Shown here: positions 27,371-37,808 of the stretch, one piece after another | Position numbering within the stretch: the stretch's first letter is position 1 | How the letters are laid out: every line of letters starts with the position of its first letter | NCBI GenBank assembly: GCA_015272515.1 | Contig: JACYLN010000007.1 | Span: 1-64,000, forward strand | Length of the DNA: 64,000 nucleotides | Origin: Leptolyngbyaceae cyanobacterium C42_A2020_001 | GTDB lineage: Bacteria; Cyanobacteriota; Cyanobacteriia; Leptolyngbyales; Leptolyngbyaceae | Reading direction: 5' to 3' | Notes under the pieces: generated by a model | What the model saw: the letters and a program-made list of their open reading frames with translations, nothing else | Told to the model about the DNA's origin: nothing | Database searches by the model: none | Made by a program: the position numbers and the translations under genes

Positions 27371-27456
27371 ACCATAAATCATTAAAAATGTCAAACTAAA
27401 AGTGGCAAAGCTAGCTTGGAAGCTATTTTGAACTTTTAACTTTTCATTTTTAATTT
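27371..27456. repeat. TTCAAAATG-type AT-rich hairpin, copy 3
   Basis: CTAAAAGTGGCAAAGCTAGC...GGAAGCTATTTTGAACTTTTAAC, closely similar to the copy at 20101. It lies between petH and comB. Confidence 0.6.
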
Positions 27457-27457
27457 C

Positions 27458-28213
27458 CTAAGCAACCGCAGCAGGCTGTTTTTCACTCACCAAAACACTT
27501 GGCTCTTGCTGAACCGGGACAACACCAAGCACATCTAATTGGGAGCAATATTGCAGATCGTCGTAGCACTTTAACCGCAGCAAGCGTTTGCCATGACTCG
27601 CCTGTTGAAAGAGTTCGAGCAATTGATGTTGCCATTGACGATACAGGCTGACAGCTCCCACCACTTCGTCATTGCCAGCAAATTCTTCCAACGAGCAACC
27701 CAGTTCCATTAATAAACTTTCGGCGATCGCACCAGCACATACAGTATCTTCTAAGGCAAAACTGCCTTCCCAACCAGACCCAACAATCCATACAGTTTCT
27801 GGCTGATGCTTCAGGACATAGTCCACAATAGCTTGACGATTGATCAACGCCGCCGCCAAAACCATCGGGGCCGCCTGAACACATTGCAGAGCACGAGTGC
27901 CATTCGTTGTACTGATAAATAAGCGTCGCCCTTTCATCCGTTCAGGGGTGCAGGCAAGTGGAGAGTTGCCAAAATCAAACCCTTCAACTTGAGAACCGCC
28001 CCGTTCCCCAGCTCGAATGCGTTTATCAGGCGACCAATGTTCACTCACTTTCACGAGTTGCTCTAAATCGCTGAAAACCTGGACTGCTTCTGCCCCGGCT
28101 GCTAGAGCCGTCACCATTGTGCTAGTCGCTCTAAGAACATCAACAGCGATCGCACAGTCGGCGATCTTACTCGTAGGCGTGAGTTCAGGCGTATGGAAAA
28201 TCGATAGCTTCAT
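27458..28213 (-). CDS. comB: 2-phosphosulfolactate phosphatase family protein
   Basis: 251-residue ComB-family protein. In methanogens ComB removes phosphate from 2-phosphosulfolactate; in cyanobacteria the substrate is unproven. Recognisable blocks: [22 protein letters not shown] near the N-terminus, [33 protein letters not shown] and [22 protein letters not shown]. No coenzyme M pathway genes are near, so the role is inferred from family only. Confidence 0.85.
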   Translation of the reverse strand: MKLSIFHTPELTPTSKIADCAIAVDVLRATSTMVTALAAGAEAVQVFSDLEQLVKVSEHWSPDKRIRAGERGGSQVEGFDFGNSPLACTPERMKGRRLFISTTNGTRALQCVQAAPMVLAAALINRQAIVDYVLKHQPETVWIVGSGWEGSFALEDTVCAGAIAESLLMELGCSLEEFAGNDEVVGAVSLYRQWQHQLLELFQQASHGKRLLRLKCYDDLQYCSQLDVLGVVPVQQEPSVLVSEKQPAAVA

Positions 28214-28675
28214 AAGTTAGGAAGGATTGCAATGCGCTGTTTGTGGTCAACATCAACAGTGCCGGAATGTGCAGATTTGGACTGGCACGACATTACCCCG
28301 TCCCAAACAGGCAACATTACCGATGATAGATGAAAGCAACTAACATTTTTGAATTTTTGTTGCAGAGTCCCAGCAATCAGCAATACGACTTCCCGTACAC
28401 AACTCCAGTAAAAAACTCCACCCAAGTTGTGCAGGTTAACACTTGAAAATAAGCTATACAGGCATTTCCACGAAACCCATTAGGTTTAGTAGAGGCTGAA
28501 CCGGAGGAGCACCAGATAGGCAAAAATGCTCCAGCAGCATCCCATCAAGATTTATATGAACCTTTATAAGGTTTTCCTGATAACTCATCATTCAAGATTG
28601 CTTCCCTTCCCATTCCTTCCTACAATAAACCAATCTTGAACCAATCAAGACCGTATTTCCCGTATCGGAGGAACC
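28214..28675. promoter_or_regulatory. Divergent comB / PRK-like control region
   Basis: No gene found in 462 bases. Small inverted repeats: GGAGCA/TGCTCC near 28506-28534 and AACCTT-TAT-AAGGTT near 28558. GGAGGAACC precedes the ATG at 28676 as ribosome-binding site. No known riboswitch pattern recognised. Confidence 0.4.
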
Positions 28676-29620
28676 ATGTCTTACCGCCCGATTATTCTTG
28701 GTATTGTTGGAGATAGCGCCGCCGGGAAGACAACGCTAACACGGGGAATTGAACAAATTTTGGGACCGGAAAACGTAACGGTCATCTGTACGGATGATTA
28801 TCATCGGTACGATCGCCAGCAGCGGGCAGAACTTGGGATTACGGCTCTGCATCCTGACTGTAACTATCTGGACATCATGCAGCAGCACCTAGCGTTGCTA
28901 CGAACCGGGCAACCCATCCTCAAGCCCATCTATAGCCACAAAACGGGCACGTTTGAAGCACCTGAGTACATCAAACCCAACAAGTTTGTTGTGGTTGAAG
29001 GGCTGTTGGGCTACTCCACGCGAGGTGCGCGCGATTGTTACGATGTCAAAATTTATTTGGCTCCCCCTGAAGATTTGCGTGCCAAATGGAAGGTCAAACG
29101 CGACACGCAAAAACGGGGATATACTGAAGCCCAAGTTTTAGCCGAAATGGAAAAGCGAGAACCAGACTCTGAGCAGTTCATTCGCCCCCAACGGCAGTGG
29201 GCAGATATGGTTGTAACGTTTTATCCCCCAGCCAGCCAGCCAAACGAGGGCAACAATCACTTAAATGTGCGACTAATTCTCAGACCCAACATTCCGCACC
29301 CCGACCTGACTCAGGTTGTTACGTGTGACACCAGTTCTTACTCAAAAGCTGCAATTCGGTTAGGACTGGGACGAGATATGGGCAAACCTGTGGACGTGTT
29401 AGAAGTAGACGGACACGCCACAGAACAACAAGTGCTGGAATTAGAACATTTTATTTGCGGCGACATCCCAAATCTGATGGCGATGTGTAGTCGCGAAATG
29501 AACCCAGAATTGGGCAAAGTCACTGGAACGACGGGTGAAACCTTGCAAAGTTTCCCGCTGGCAATCACCCAACTCTTAACGACCTACCACATGCTTAAAG
29601 CAACTCAAGCCTATCAATAA
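28676..29620 (+). CDS. Second phosphoribulokinase/uridine kinase family protein
   Basis: 314 residues and clearly a Prk paralogue: P-loop GDSAAGKTT (12-20), DDYHRYDRQQRAELGITALHPD, KPIYSHKTGTFEAPEYIKP, VVVEGLLGYSTRGARD. The position of the redox cysteine C19 is Ala (A16). Only the second cysteine (C38) and one C-terminal cysteine remain, so thiol switching as in Prk is not possible. CP12 interaction is uncertain. Substrate may be ribulose-5-phosphate or another sugar or nucleoside phosphate acceptor. Paralogue and canonical prk are about 3 kb apart, separated by petH and comB. Confidence 0.85.
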   Translation: MSYRPIILGIVGDSAAGKTTLTRGIEQILGPENVTVICTDDYHRYDRQQRAELGITALHPDCNYLDIMQQHLALLRTGQPILKPIYSHKTGTFEAPEYIKPNKFVVVEGLLGYSTRGARDCYDVKIYLAPPEDLRAKWKVKRDTQKRGYTEAQVLAEMEKREPDSEQFIRPQRQWADMVVTFYPPASQPNEGNNHLNVRLILRPNIPHPDLTQVVTCDTSSYSKAAIRLGLGRDMGKPVDVLEVDGHATEQQVLELEHFICGDIPNLMAMCSREMNPELGKVTGTTGETLQSFPLAITQLLTTYHMLKATQAYQ

Positions 29621-29627
29621 CACCCCG

Positions 29628-29672
29628 TCTTTTGAGCGTCTGCCCTTCAGGCTAATCGCTCAAAAGATTTTT
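29628..29672 (+). terminator. Intrinsic terminator of the PRK-like gene
   Basis: TCTTTTGAGCG (29628-29638) pairs perfectly with CGCTCAAAAGA (29657-29667), followed by TTTTT. An inner GCC/GGC pair closes the loop. Confidence 0.9.
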
Positions 29673-29684
29673 GGGCTAAGAGAA

Positions 29685-29769
29685 CGGAGAGGCAGGGATT
29701 CGAACCCTGGGTTCCTTTCAGAACTCTCGATTTCAAGTCGAGTGCATTCGACCACTCTGCCACCTCTCC
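29685..29769 (-). tRNA. tRNA-Ser (anticodon UGA)
   Basis: 85 bases on the minus strand. Acceptor GGAGAGG/CCTCTCC, D-arm GTGGCAGAGTGGTCGAATGC, anticodon stem CTCGA/TCGAG with loop CTTGAAA, a long variable arm (class II), and T-arm with GGTTCGAATCC. The 3' CCA is not encoded. Confidence 0.95.
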
Positions 29770-29852
29770 CGGTGCCTGTATTAGTTTAGCCTGTCTAGAG
29801 AAGCTCGTTCAACGAAATCCTTACTCATCCTATTGGCTCTTTGCACGTTGTT

Positions 29853-30863
29853 ATGGGTTCTTATATTGTTCGGCGGTTGCTCAGCCTGCTACCTGTCTTG
29901 CTTGGCATCACACTCTTAGTCTTTGGCTTTCTACACTTAATTCCTGGAGATCCAGCAGTCGTGCTGCTGGGAGAGCGGGCAACTCCAGAACAACTCACTA
30001 CTCTACGGGCCCAGTTGGGATTGGATAAACCCCTGGTGGTTCAGTATCTCGTGTTTCTTGGCAATTTGGTGCAGTTAAAACTGGGAAGCAGCATTATTAG
30101 CGGCATCCCGATCGCGGACGAGTTGAAAGTTCGGTATCCAGCAACGTTTGAGTTGGCGATCGCGGCAATGCTGGTTGCCCTGCTGTTTGGAATTCCGGCA
30201 GGCATGATTGCTGCCACTCGCAAAAACAGTTGGCTCGATCACCTGACGATGACAGGTTCTTTGCTGGGGGTATCTCTGCCCGTGTACTGGTTAGGGCTGC
30301 TGTTGATTTATCTGTTTGCTGTTCATTTGCGCTGGTTGCCACCGAGTGGACGCATCAGTGTTGACGCTGGGTTAACGTTTCAACCCATCACCGGATTTTA
30401 TGTGCTGGATGCCCTCCTCCGATTGAACGGTCAGGCGTTGCTTGATGTGCTTGCCCACCTGATTTTGCCTGCTTTAACGCTGGGCACGATTCCATTGGCA
30501 ATTCTTGCCCGCATTACCCGCAGTTCTATGCTAGATGCTCTGTCTCAAGATTACATTCGGACTGCTAGAGCCAAAGGAGTGCCAGAGTTTTGGGTAATTG
30601 GTCAACACGCTTTCAAAAATGCCCTGCTGCCCATCAGCACCATTACTGGGTTGCAATTTGGTACGTTGCTAGGTGGTGCGATTTTAACGGAAACAATTTT
30701 TGCGTGGCCCGGCATTGGCTCCTGGATTTATCAAGGCATTTTAGAACGCGATTATCCAGTGGTGCAGGGAGGAGTGGTGTTTGTGGCGATCGCGTTTGTA
30801 CTGGTTAATCTGCTGGTGGATTTGTCTTACGCTGCGATCGATCCACGGGTGCAGTACAAGTAA
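29853..30863 (+). CDS. DppB-type ABC permease (lone)
   Basis: 336 residues from the ATG at 29853 (a TTG 12 bases earlier is an alternative). First-permease subunit of the oligopeptide/dipeptide/nickel family: N-terminal [29 protein letters not shown], an extracytoplasmic loop, and the cytoplasmic EAA loop in [28 protein letters not shown], followed by [18 protein letters not shown]. Six helices. No binding protein, DppC or ATPase neighbour is visible. It is similar in architecture to the gene at 52442. Confidence 0.9.
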   Translation: MGSYIVRRLLSLLPVLLGITLLVFGFLHLIPGDPAVVLLGERATPEQLTTLRAQLGLDKPLVVQYLVFLGNLVQLKLGSSIISGIPIADELKVRYPATFELAIAAMLVALLFGIPAGMIAATRKNSWLDHLTMTGSLLGVSLPVYWLGLLLIYLFAVHLRWLPPSGRISVDAGLTFQPITGFYVLDALLRLNGQALLDVLAHLILPALTLGTIPLAILARITRSSMLDALSQDYIRTARAKGVPEFWVIGQHAFKNALLPISTITGLQFGTLLGGAILTETIFAWPGIGSWIYQGILERDYPVVQGGVVFVAIAFVLVNLLVDLSYAAIDPRVQYK

Positions 30864-30887
30864 CGTCCCATCTAGCAACGGGATTTC

Positions 30888-31472
30888 TCATAATTGCCCT
30901 GCCCCAGCATTCAGAACTTGAGCAACTGTGATATTTAACTGAGGAAACAGGGGTGACAGAATGCGATCGCCCCCCCGAAATACGGCTTCCTCATAGAGTC
31001 CCGTTTCCCAGATCAAGAGCGTGACTTTTGCGGCTCCCGGATCAACAATCCAATATTCCTGAATTCCACGTGCAGCGTACTCTGAGCGCTTGTAGCGGTA
31101 ATCGCGATCTTCGTTTTCCTTACCTGGAGAGACAACTTCAACTACGAGCAGTGGGGGCGGCATATCAAAGCCGATTAGCGATCGCTTTGCCCCTTCCAGC
31201 GCTGTTGCCAACTCGGGCGACAAAACAACTAGATCAGGAATTCGTACAGTCACCAAGCGCCCACTGACTGCAATTTCGGTTCCTCGCCCCAGTTGAGATA
31301 GCGGCACCAGCGTCAAAAATTGAGTTAACAACCAGAGTGCAATTTGCTCATTCAATCGACTTTCGGTAGGCATTGCCACCAGCACTCCGTTTACCAACTC
31401 GTAGCGAGCGTCTGTACCATCGTCATAGTCGAGATACTCTTGTAGGGTGAATTGACGAGTCGCTAAGACCAT
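30888..31472 (-). CDS. Uma2 family endonuclease (DUF820)
   Basis: 194 residues with the PD-(D/E)XK-like Uma2 fold, expanded in cyanobacteria. FTLQEYLDYDDGTDARYELVNGVLVAMP is the family opening. The putative active site is D in RIPDLVVLS, E in LLVVEVVSPG and K in YRYKRSEYAARGIQEYWIVDP. Biological role of Uma2 proteins is unproven. Same strand as the 31524 gene with a 51-base gap. Confidence 0.9.
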   Translation of the reverse strand: MVLATRQFTLQEYLDYDDGTDARYELVNGVLVAMPTESRLNEQIALWLLTQFLTLVPLSQLGRGTEIAVSGRLVTVRIPDLVVLSPELATALEGAKRSLIGFDMPPPLLVVEVVSPGKENEDRDYRYKRSEYAARGIQEYWIVDPGAAKVTLLIWETGLYEEAVFRGGDRILSPLFPQLNITVAQVLNAGAGQL

Positions 31473-31523
31473 GTGCTTTGCTCCCTCTAAAGTCGGAAGA
31501 GGCTGACTTGATCATACCTACCC

Positions 31524-32189
31524 TCACCAGGGATCAAGTGAAATGCGAAATTCCTGGCGTTCTTGAATCAGTTTCCAGAGCGCTGGCACTTCAGGCAAAT
31601 CTTCAGGCAATTCGCTGATTTTCCTTTCAATATATCGTTGAACATTCGCTTGAAATAAACGCGCTCCTACCGTTGGATCACCAACCCGTTCTTCATAAGC
31701 TTGAAGCCATTCATTAAAAAAATGACCGTTTGAACCTGGAAAAACATCTTCAATGCTCTCTTCAATGATTTGTGCTTGTGAGTCAGTGATTTTTCTCATG
31801 AAGAAACCTGACAGCGCAACAGGATCAATCCAGGTAATTTCAAAAGGACATTGACTGTAAACCTCAGCCAACACTTTTTGAATTTGAGCGGGTGCCTCAT
31901 CATCACCAAATATTCCCACTCCCGTGAAGGCATATTTGGGAATATCAAAAACTGGCAAATTAGGAATGGCTAACAACGCGTAGCAATCTAGCTCAAAGCA
32001 GAAAGTGCTAAAGAGGCGAATATTGCGTTGATAAAAGCTATGACACAATGGAGGTACTCGTTTCCAGTCATCTTCCTGAGCGGGACGTGCCCATTCATGC
32101 CAGGTTTCATCAGCAATGGTTATTGTTAAAAATTCAGCTTCGTTCCCCAGGATAGAATGCACAAATTCTTCATGAGTTAGACTTTCCAT
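31524..32189 (-). CDS. Hypothetical protein between two Uma2 genes
   Basis: About 221 residues from the ATG at 32189 (MESLTHEEFVHSILGNEA). Soluble, acidic, with no signal peptide. No family recognised; PAQEDDWKRVPPLCHSF and EYFR-like helices are the only notable parts. It begins 10 bases after the upstream Uma2 stop, so it is co-transcribed with it. Confidence 0.6.
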   Translation of the reverse strand: MESLTHEEFVHSILGNEAEFLTITIADETWHEWARPAQEDDWKRVPPLCHSFYQRNIRLFSTFCFELDCYALLAIPNLPVFDIPKYAFTGVGIFGDDEAPAQIQKVLAEVYSQCPFEITWIDPVALSGFFMRKITDSQAQIIEESIEDVFPGSNGHFFNEWLQAYEERVGDPTVGARLFQANVQRYIERKISELPEDLPEVPALWKLIQERQEFRISLDPW

Positions 32190-32199
32190 TCGTTTCAAA

Positions 32200-32775
32200 T
32201 TACCAAATGGATTGGAGGTTTAACACAAATCCTGGCAGGACATCTTCACCCGATAAACTAATAGGAGCTTGCAACACTTCAACCTCCTGTCTTGGGCGAT
32301 AGATTTCCACTTGTTTTGTTTCGGGATCGATTAGCCAGCCCAGTCTGACTCCGTTCTCCATGTATTCGCGCATCTTGGCTTGTAACTCTGGCAAACTGTC
32401 GCTGGGAGAGAGTAACTCTAGAACAAAATCGGGGGCAATGGGCGGAAATTTCTTGCGTTCTTCAGGTGGTAAAGCTTCCCATCGTTCTTTGGCAATCCAG
32501 GCAATATCGGGAGAGCGTTTTGCTTGATTTGGCAAGACGAAACAGGTTGAAGAATCAAACCCGAATCCAAGCTGAGCTTGCCGATTCCAAATTGCGAAAT
32601 CTGCTGACATTTCAAAGTTTTCATTGCCAGTCTCTCCTCCGGTTGGAGCCACAATAATCAATTCTCCTTTGGAATTTTGTTCAAATTTGACATCTGGATT
32701 GGCTCGACAAACCTCCAGAAATTGTTCATCGGTGAGTTGAAGAATCGGGTTCAATCGCACAAGAACGGATGTCAT
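32200..32775 (-). CDS. Uma2 family endonuclease (DUF820)
   Basis: 191 residues. The Uma2 pattern is [34 protein letters not shown]..., active-site D in [10 protein letters not shown] in [20 protein letters not shown], then [25 protein letters not shown]. Its ATG overlaps the stop of mnmG by 4 bases, so translation is likely coupled to a housekeeping tRNA-modification gene. Confidence 0.9.
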   Translation of the reverse strand: MTSVLVRLNPILQLTDEQFLEVCRANPDVKFEQNSKGELIIVAPTGGETGNENFEMSADFAIWNRQAQLGFGFDSSTCFVLPNQAKRSPDIAWIAKERWEALPPEERKKFPPIAPDFVLELLSPSDSLPELQAKMREYMENGVRLGWLIDPETKQVEIYRPRQEVEVLQAPISLSGEDVLPGFVLNLQSIW

Positions 32776-34679
32776 ACCACTACCTCCGAAGATTGTCTGG
32801 CTTGAACTTCTAAATAAATCAATAAAGCGTTAATATCGGCTGGGTTGACTCCGCCAATTCGAGATGCTTGTCCAACCGTCAATGGGCGAACTTTAGCAAG
32901 CTTTTCGCGGGCTTCTTTGGATAAAGTTTCGATCGCGTGATAATCCAAATCTGCGCTGAGTTTACGATGTTCTTGACGGGCGATTTGTTCAATTTGAGTT
33001 TGCTGGCGATGAATATATCCGGCATATTTAATATCAATTTCAGCCGCTTCTTTTTCGGCGCGATCGCACTCAGAATTACCCAAACCAAACTGTTCCAAAT
33101 CCGCGTAATGGAATCCTGGTTTCCGCAACAAATCGGCCAGGGTAATCGACCCTTTGATCGCTTGCTGCGTGTGAGCGGCGATCGCTTTGCCCAACTCATC
33201 GTGCTCTTTCACACGAGTTTCATGCAGGCGTTCTTTTTCGGCTGCAATGGTTGTTTGCTTGCGTTGAAACAGTTGCCAGCGGCGATCGTCAATCAGTCCT
33301 ATTTCGCGTCCCAGCGGTGTAAGCCGTTGATCGGCATTGTCTGATCGCAAAATCAGCCGATATTCAGATCGACTGGTCAGCATCCGATAAGGTTCACGCA
33401 GGTCTTTTGTACACAGGTCATCAATCAGCGTACCGATGTAACTGCTTTCGCGCGGGAAGGTAATCATCTCCTGCCCCTGACAGAACCGAGCCGCGTTAAT
33501 TCCGGCAACCATGCCCTGAGCCGCAGCTTCCTCATACCCGGTGGTGCCATTGACCTGCCCGGCACAAAATAACCCCTCAATTTTTTTCGTCATCAAACTA
33601 GGGAAACATTGGGTGGCAGGCAGGTAATCGTACTCAACCGCATACGCCGGACGCAGCATGGCGCAGTGTTCCAGACCGGGGAGCGATCGCAGCATCGCAA
33701 GCTGAATGGGTTCCGGCAATCCGGTGGAAAAGCCCTGCACATAAATTTCAGGAATGTCCCGTCCTTCCGGCTCCAGGAAAATCTGGTGGCTCTCCTTATC
33801 GGCAAAGCGCACAATTTTGTCTTCAATACTGGGGCAGTAGCGTGGACCTTTCGCATCCACCCAACCGCCGTACACAGGCGACAGGTGCAGGTTCTCCTGA
33901 ATAATCCTGTGGGTTTCAGCCGTGGTGCGGGTAAGATGGCAGTTCATCGGTTCCCGCTCAATCCAGGCTTCTGGATCGAAACTGAACCAGCGCACATCGG
34001 GGTCACTGGGTTGCGGTTCCAGCACATCGAAGTTGATCGAGCGGCGATCGACCCGGGCGGGTGTTCCCGTTTTCAGCCGTCCCGTTTCAAATCCCAGTCG
34101 GTTGAGCGTATCGGTCAGCCCTTCCGCCGCAAACTCGCCTGCCCGCCCTGCCGCCATTGATTTGTTGCCAACCCAGATGCGTCCACCCAAGAAGGTTCCC
34201 GTAGTGAGAATCACGGCTTTGCACTGGAACGCCACGCCAAAGTAGGTTTCAACACCGATTACTTCGTCGTTTTTGCCCAGCACCAGATCGGTCACCATGC
34301 CTTCCCGCACCGTGAGATTCTCCTGATTCTCCACAATCCCTTTCATCACAGCGGCATATTCGCGTTTATCGGTCTGTGCCCGTAGTGCCCACACGGCCGG
34401 ACCGCGGGATGAGTTAAGGATGCGTTTTTGCAGGTAGGTGCGGTCTGCCATTTTGCCAATCTCGCCGCCTAATGCATCCACTTCATGCACCAGTTGAGAT
34501 TTGGCTGGACCGCCCACGGCTGGATTGCAGGGTTGCCACGCAATTTTGTCTAAGTTCAGCGTTAATAACAGCGTGCGACAACCGAGCCGAGCCGTTGCCA
34601 ATGCCGCTTCACAGCCGGAGTGTCCAGCTCCAACAACAACGACATCGTAGGCATCTAAAAAGTCAACGGGCATGGTCAT
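32772..34679 (-). CDS. mnmG: tRNA uridine-5-carboxymethylaminomethyl modification enzyme MnmG
   Basis: FAD enzyme that works with MnmE to modify the wobble uridine of several tRNAs. 635 residues, normal length. N-terminal dinucleotide motif [15 protein letters not shown], then [59 protein letters not shown] and the C-terminal helical tail [19 protein letters not shown], all typical of MnmG/GidA. It precedes a Uma2 gene with overlapping ends. Confidence 0.98.
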   Translation of the reverse strand: MTMPVDFLDAYDVVVVGAGHSGCEAALATARLGCRTLLLTLNLDKIAWQPCNPAVGGPAKSQLVHEVDALGGEIGKMADRTYLQKRILNSSRGPAVWALRAQTDKREYAAVMKGIVENQENLTVREGMVTDLVLGKNDEVIGVETYFGVAFQCKAVILTTGTFLGGRIWVGNKSMAAGRAGEFAAEGLTDTLNRLGFETGRLKTGTPARVDRRSINFDVLEPQPSDPDVRWFSFDPEAWIEREPMNCHLTRTTAETHRIIQENLHLSPVYGGWVDAKGPRYCPSIEDKIVRFADKESHQIFLEPEGRDIPEIYVQGFSTGLPEPIQLAMLRSLPGLEHCAMLRPAYAVEYDYLPATQCFPSLMTKKIEGLFCAGQVNGTTGYEEAAAQGMVAGINAARFCQGQEMITFPRESSYIGTLIDDLCTKDLREPYRMLTSRSEYRLILRSDNADQRLTPLGREIGLIDDRRWQLFQRKQTTIAAEKERLHETRVKEHDELGKAIAAHTQQAIKGSITLADLLRKPGFHYADLEQFGLGNSECDRAEKEAAEIDIKYAGYIHRQQTQIEQIARQEHRKLSADLDYHAIETLSKEAREKLAKVRPLTVGQASRIGGVNPADINALLIYLEVQARQSSEVVV

Positions 34680-34768
34680 AGCGGCGATGGTGCAAAGGTT
34701 CCAGCCTTCATTCTAACGGCTTAGAGGCAGGACTATTTCGAGTACCATTCTCACGGTTTCGCAGTCTA

Positions 34769-36310
34769 CTAGCTTGTAAGGTTGACATCTATTGACCAAA
34801 GCCGAATTACCTTGTCATCGGTTGTAGCAAGAGTTTTTCCATCCGGGCTAATTGCGATCGCGTGAATCCAGCTTCTCTCTTTCGCTTTGGTCAAAGACTG
34901 AATATTCCAGGAATGGATGAGTTTGCCCGTGTTTAACTGCCAGATTCGCAGAGAATTACCTGCACCAACTAACCAGCGTCCATCTGGGCTAACCGCGATC
35001 GCTCGCACACCCTGACAGGGTAATGTGTGGAGCAACCTCCTTGTACGAACATCCCAAAGTTGAATTTTTCCCGGAGTCACGCCGTGCGACTTAACTGTTT
35101 GCCCACTGAGACTGATCAACGTCTGACTATTAGGAGTGATTGCAAGGGTGTTCAGTTCAGGGATGGCAAAACGTTTACTGGTTAACTCATACAAACGCTT
35201 TTCTGAATTCAACTCGTACACCTGAATACTGTCATCGCCAGAGATGTCGTAGCGACCTGTAATCAGCGTGTTTCCATCGAGACTTACTACCATACTGACA
35301 AAGCCCCGCTCCTTCCTGTCTCCCTCCGACTTGGGCTTGATAGTCTGTAACCATTTCCCTTCCTGCCATTGCCAAACATCAATATGTTTAGCAACTGAAT
35401 CTATCCGAAACCCTCTGATGAACAATTGCCCGCGATCGCTAGTGATTACAGTTGAGGGAAAAACATGGCTGTGCTCAACCTCAAGAGATTTAAGAATTTC
35501 GCCAGACCCTAGTTGACGAATCTTTACCCCAGTCGCACCAGAACTAATCAGATGTTGTCCATCTGGAGTAACGGTTAGGGAGTCAACTCGACGATCACCT
35601 CTAATTGTCTTCAGCAAATTGCCTGTACTCAGTTGCCAATATCGAATCGCATTGTCTTTTCCGCCACTAACTAACCATTCTCCATTAGGGCTAAATTCAA
35701 GAGAAGTAACTTTTTCGGAGTGCCCAATTAATGTGCCCAAGAGGGGGGCTTGCTCCGCTTGCGCCTTGACAAACTGAGGCGATTCAGGCAGAAGGGGAGA
35801 CCCTACCACAACCAGCAAAATAGCATAGGCAATTCCAAAACTCAAAAAACTGAACTGCCACCGTTTTTGTCTTTGAATTTTAGGGAGAATGAGGCTTCCA
35901 GCAATGATGCCTGGTAGAGAACCGAGTAAAGCGATCGCAGCTACAAGAGCACGAAGGTCTAAGCCTTTAGAGTTAGAAAATAGGGTCAACGCAAAAAAAC
36001 GGGTAACTGCCCTCAGAACATACTCAATAGGTGGAATAAGCTGGAAAAGATTTAATTGTAAATAAACCCCAAAAGTAAACTGGCTAATCACTGCCCCAAT
36101 TGTTGCACCCCAGATAGTTACTTTTCTTGGTCTTATCCAAATAGACAAAATTCCGCCAATAATTAATCCTGAAATGATGCCTAATATTAAACAATCTTTT
36201 GTATATCCAATAACCTTTGGGAGAAAAGCCTTTGTAAATATAGGGTCAGCAAAGTACATAGAATCAGGAGAAGCGATCGCTTTTAACAAGTAACATCCGA
36301 TCTTGTTCAC
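34769..36310 (-). CDS. Membrane-anchored WD40 repeat protein
   Basis: 513 residues. The N-terminal ~175 hold four or five hydrophobic helices (LILGIISGLIIGGILSIWI, ...ALVAAIALLGSLPGIIAGSLI, FGIAYAILLVVVGSP). The rest is a beta-propeller of WD40-like repeats, e.g. GHSEKVTSLEFSPNGEWLVSGGKDNAIRYWQL and IAISPDGKTLATTDDKVIRLWSID. Start is a GTG at 36310; the internal ATG at 36259 (MYFADPIF) is an alternative. No kinase or NACHT domain is attached, so the propeller is probably a binding platform. Confidence 0.75.
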   Translation of the reverse strand: MNKIGCYLLKAIASPDSMYFADPIFTKAFLPKVIGYTKDCLILGIISGLIIGGILSIWIRPRKVTIWGATIGAVISQFTFGVYLQLNLFQLIPPIEYVLRAVTRFFALTLFSNSKGLDLRALVAAIALLGSLPGIIAGSLILPKIQRQKRWQFSFLSFGIAYAILLVVVGSPLLPESPQFVKAQAEQAPLLGTLIGHSEKVTSLEFSPNGEWLVSGGKDNAIRYWQLSTGNLLKTIRGDRRVDSLTVTPDGQHLISSGATGVKIRQLGSGEILKSLEVEHSHVFPSTVITSDRGQLFIRGFRIDSVAKHIDVWQWQEGKWLQTIKPKSEGDRKERGFVSMVVSLDGNTLITGRYDISGDDSIQVYELNSEKRLYELTSKRFAIPELNTLAITPNSQTLISLSGQTVKSHGVTPGKIQLWDVRTRRLLHTLPCQGVRAIAVSPDGRWLVGAGNSLRIWQLNTGKLIHSWNIQSLTKAKERSWIHAIAISPDGKTLATTDDKVIRLWSIDVNLTS

Positions 36311-36582
36311 TCAAGCAATTGCTTACCACTGTGCCCCTACTAGAGTTTATCTTTACACTTGAACACTGCAAGGAGCTTTTCTGTAGTTTCGCGGTTATGG
36401 AAGCAGCCCCATTTTGGTTCCGTCCATGCTTGTCTACGTTGCATAGGGCTTGCCTACACTCTTAGGAAATAATCTTATCTATTCCATCTAAACATTCATC
36501 TCTTTAACGAGAATCTAACTTTAGAGAAATGCCATTTTTAGCGCTGGAATTGACAATAACAGCAGCGTAATTGGTGAATGAT

Positions 36583-36780
36583 ATGGCATTAAAACTAAAC
36601 GTTCCAACTCTGGATAGCCCTGAGAAGGCGCAAACATTGAAGGAAACAATTTTGACTTCTGAGCCAGAAGCTAGAGTGGATATTGATGTAAACTCGAAAA
36701 CCGTCACAATTGAGGCAAAGGCTTCGGAGGAGACATTTAAGCAATTGATTGAGGCATCTGGACACCGAATTGCGGTTTAA
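36583..36780 (+). CDS. HMA-like small protein lacking the metal motif
   Basis: 65 residues from the ATG at 36583. The beta-alpha-beta-beta-alpha-beta pattern of heavy-metal-associated domains is suggested (MALKLNVPTLDSPEKAQTLKETILTSEP...VTIEAKASEETFKQLIEASG), but the CxxC metal site is replaced by LDSPE. So it is probably not a metal chaperone. Confidence 0.6.
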   Translation: MALKLNVPTLDSPEKAQTLKETILTSEPEARVDIDVNSKTVTIEAKASEETFKQLIEASGHRIAV

Positions 36781-36896
36781 CTAGTAGACCGCAACTTAAA
36801 TTTGTTAATTGCTCATAGTGTGAGCGTCTCGCCTACGTAGGTAAGATTGTCTGCGCTATGGTTGCTAAATTTCCGTCACACTGTGCACCAGCTACT

Positions 36897-37334
36897 TTAC
36901 AGAACCTCAATTGCAATTGAGCTTGATGGGTTCGGTTTGAGGAAGACGAAAAGTGGACTTTTTGTGTCTTTCCATTCTTCTACCGCCGATCGCAGGATGT
37001 TGATCAGAACCGACCAATCGGCTGGATAGGCTGCTGCAAAGCGCTCTGGATGGAGGTACAGCAACACGTATCCGTTCGCAGGTAGCCACTCCAGGTCTGT
37101 AAGGCACTCTTCAAAGGCATCCCAATTCGCCCCAAAATAATCGGGAAAGCTCATCACTTGGGCGCTTTCTTGAAGAAAATCAGGCTTGCTGGCAATGCGA
37201 TCGCCCTGAATCACAAATAGTTTGAGGTGGCGTTCTTCACAGGCAGTCATGAGTTCATCCAGCACTACATCGCCTGTGACAGTGTAGATTCCAGGTTCGC
37301 GATCGCCTTGAAGCGTAGCAAGAATATCGTTCAT
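36897..37334 (-). CDS. Barstar family RNase inhibitor
   Basis: 145 residues. The barstar core is clear: FPDYFGANWDAFEECLTDLEWL near residues 63-84, with an N-terminal extension of about 30 residues and the VLLYLHPERFAA strand. Barstar blocks barnase/RNase Sa-type enzymes by covering their active site. It starts 15 bases after the RNase gene at 37350 on the same strand, so this is the likely cognate immunity protein. Confidence 0.9.
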   Translation of the reverse strand: MNDILATLQGDREPGIYTVTGDVVLDELMTACEERHLKLFVIQGDRIASKPDFLQESAQVMSFPDYFGANWDAFEECLTDLEWLPANGYVLLYLHPERFAAAYPADWSVLINILRSAVEEWKDTKSPLFVFLKPNPSSSIAIEVL

Positions 37335-37349
37335 GCTGATGCCGGAGAA

Positions 37350-37808
37350 CTAAAGTTTAACCCTGACAAAACTACCGTAATGATCGCCCGTGTAGTAATA
37401 GATTTCGTTCGCTCCACCAACCACTAAACGGCGTGCTCCCCGGTTGAAAGCTCCCGGTGTGGGTACTGTGTACTCACGGTAGTAACCTCGTGAAGCAGCG
37501 GGCAATCGGTGCTCTCGATTCCCAAACACGGTGCCATCCTTGCGGTAAGGGAAGGGTCCGCCTTGTTGAATTAATCGCACTGTTTTCAAAACTTCGGGTG
37601 GCAGTTGGGTAATGGAAACAGTACGAATTGAGCTTTGACGGGCAATTTCGAGTTTGGCAGGCTGGAGCAATGGTTGAGCGATCGCGTTGCTCAGGGTTGG
37701 GATGCTGCCAAGTAACGCTAGATTTGCCGCAGCCAACACCAGCGTTTTCCTCAACACTTGCCTCACTCGCACAATAACCCCGCAATTTCTAAACCTTGAC
37801 TTCCGCAT
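37350..37808 (-). CDS. Secreted guanyl-specific ribonuclease, RNase Sa type
   Basis: 152 residues. Residues 1-44 form a signal peptide (LVLAAANLALLGSIPTLSNAIAQ). The mature domain closely follows Streptomyces RNase Sa: LPPEVLKTVRLIQQGGPFPY, DGTVFGNRE, GYYREYTVPTPGAFNRGARR, YYYTGDHYGSF. By comparison the catalytic base is E112, the phosphate-binding arginines are in R123-R127 and the acid is H143, all present. The RNase Sa cysteines are absent. The gene overlaps the 3' end of the HD protein by 20 bases and is followed by barstar. Confidence 0.92.
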   Translation of the reverse strand: MRKSRFRNCGVIVRVRQVLRKTLVLAAANLALLGSIPTLSNAIAQPLLQPAKLEIARQSSIRTVSITQLPPEVLKTVRLIQQGGPFPYRKDGTVFGNREHRLPAASRGYYREYTVPTPGAFNRGARRLVVGGANEIYYYTGDHYGSFVRVKL

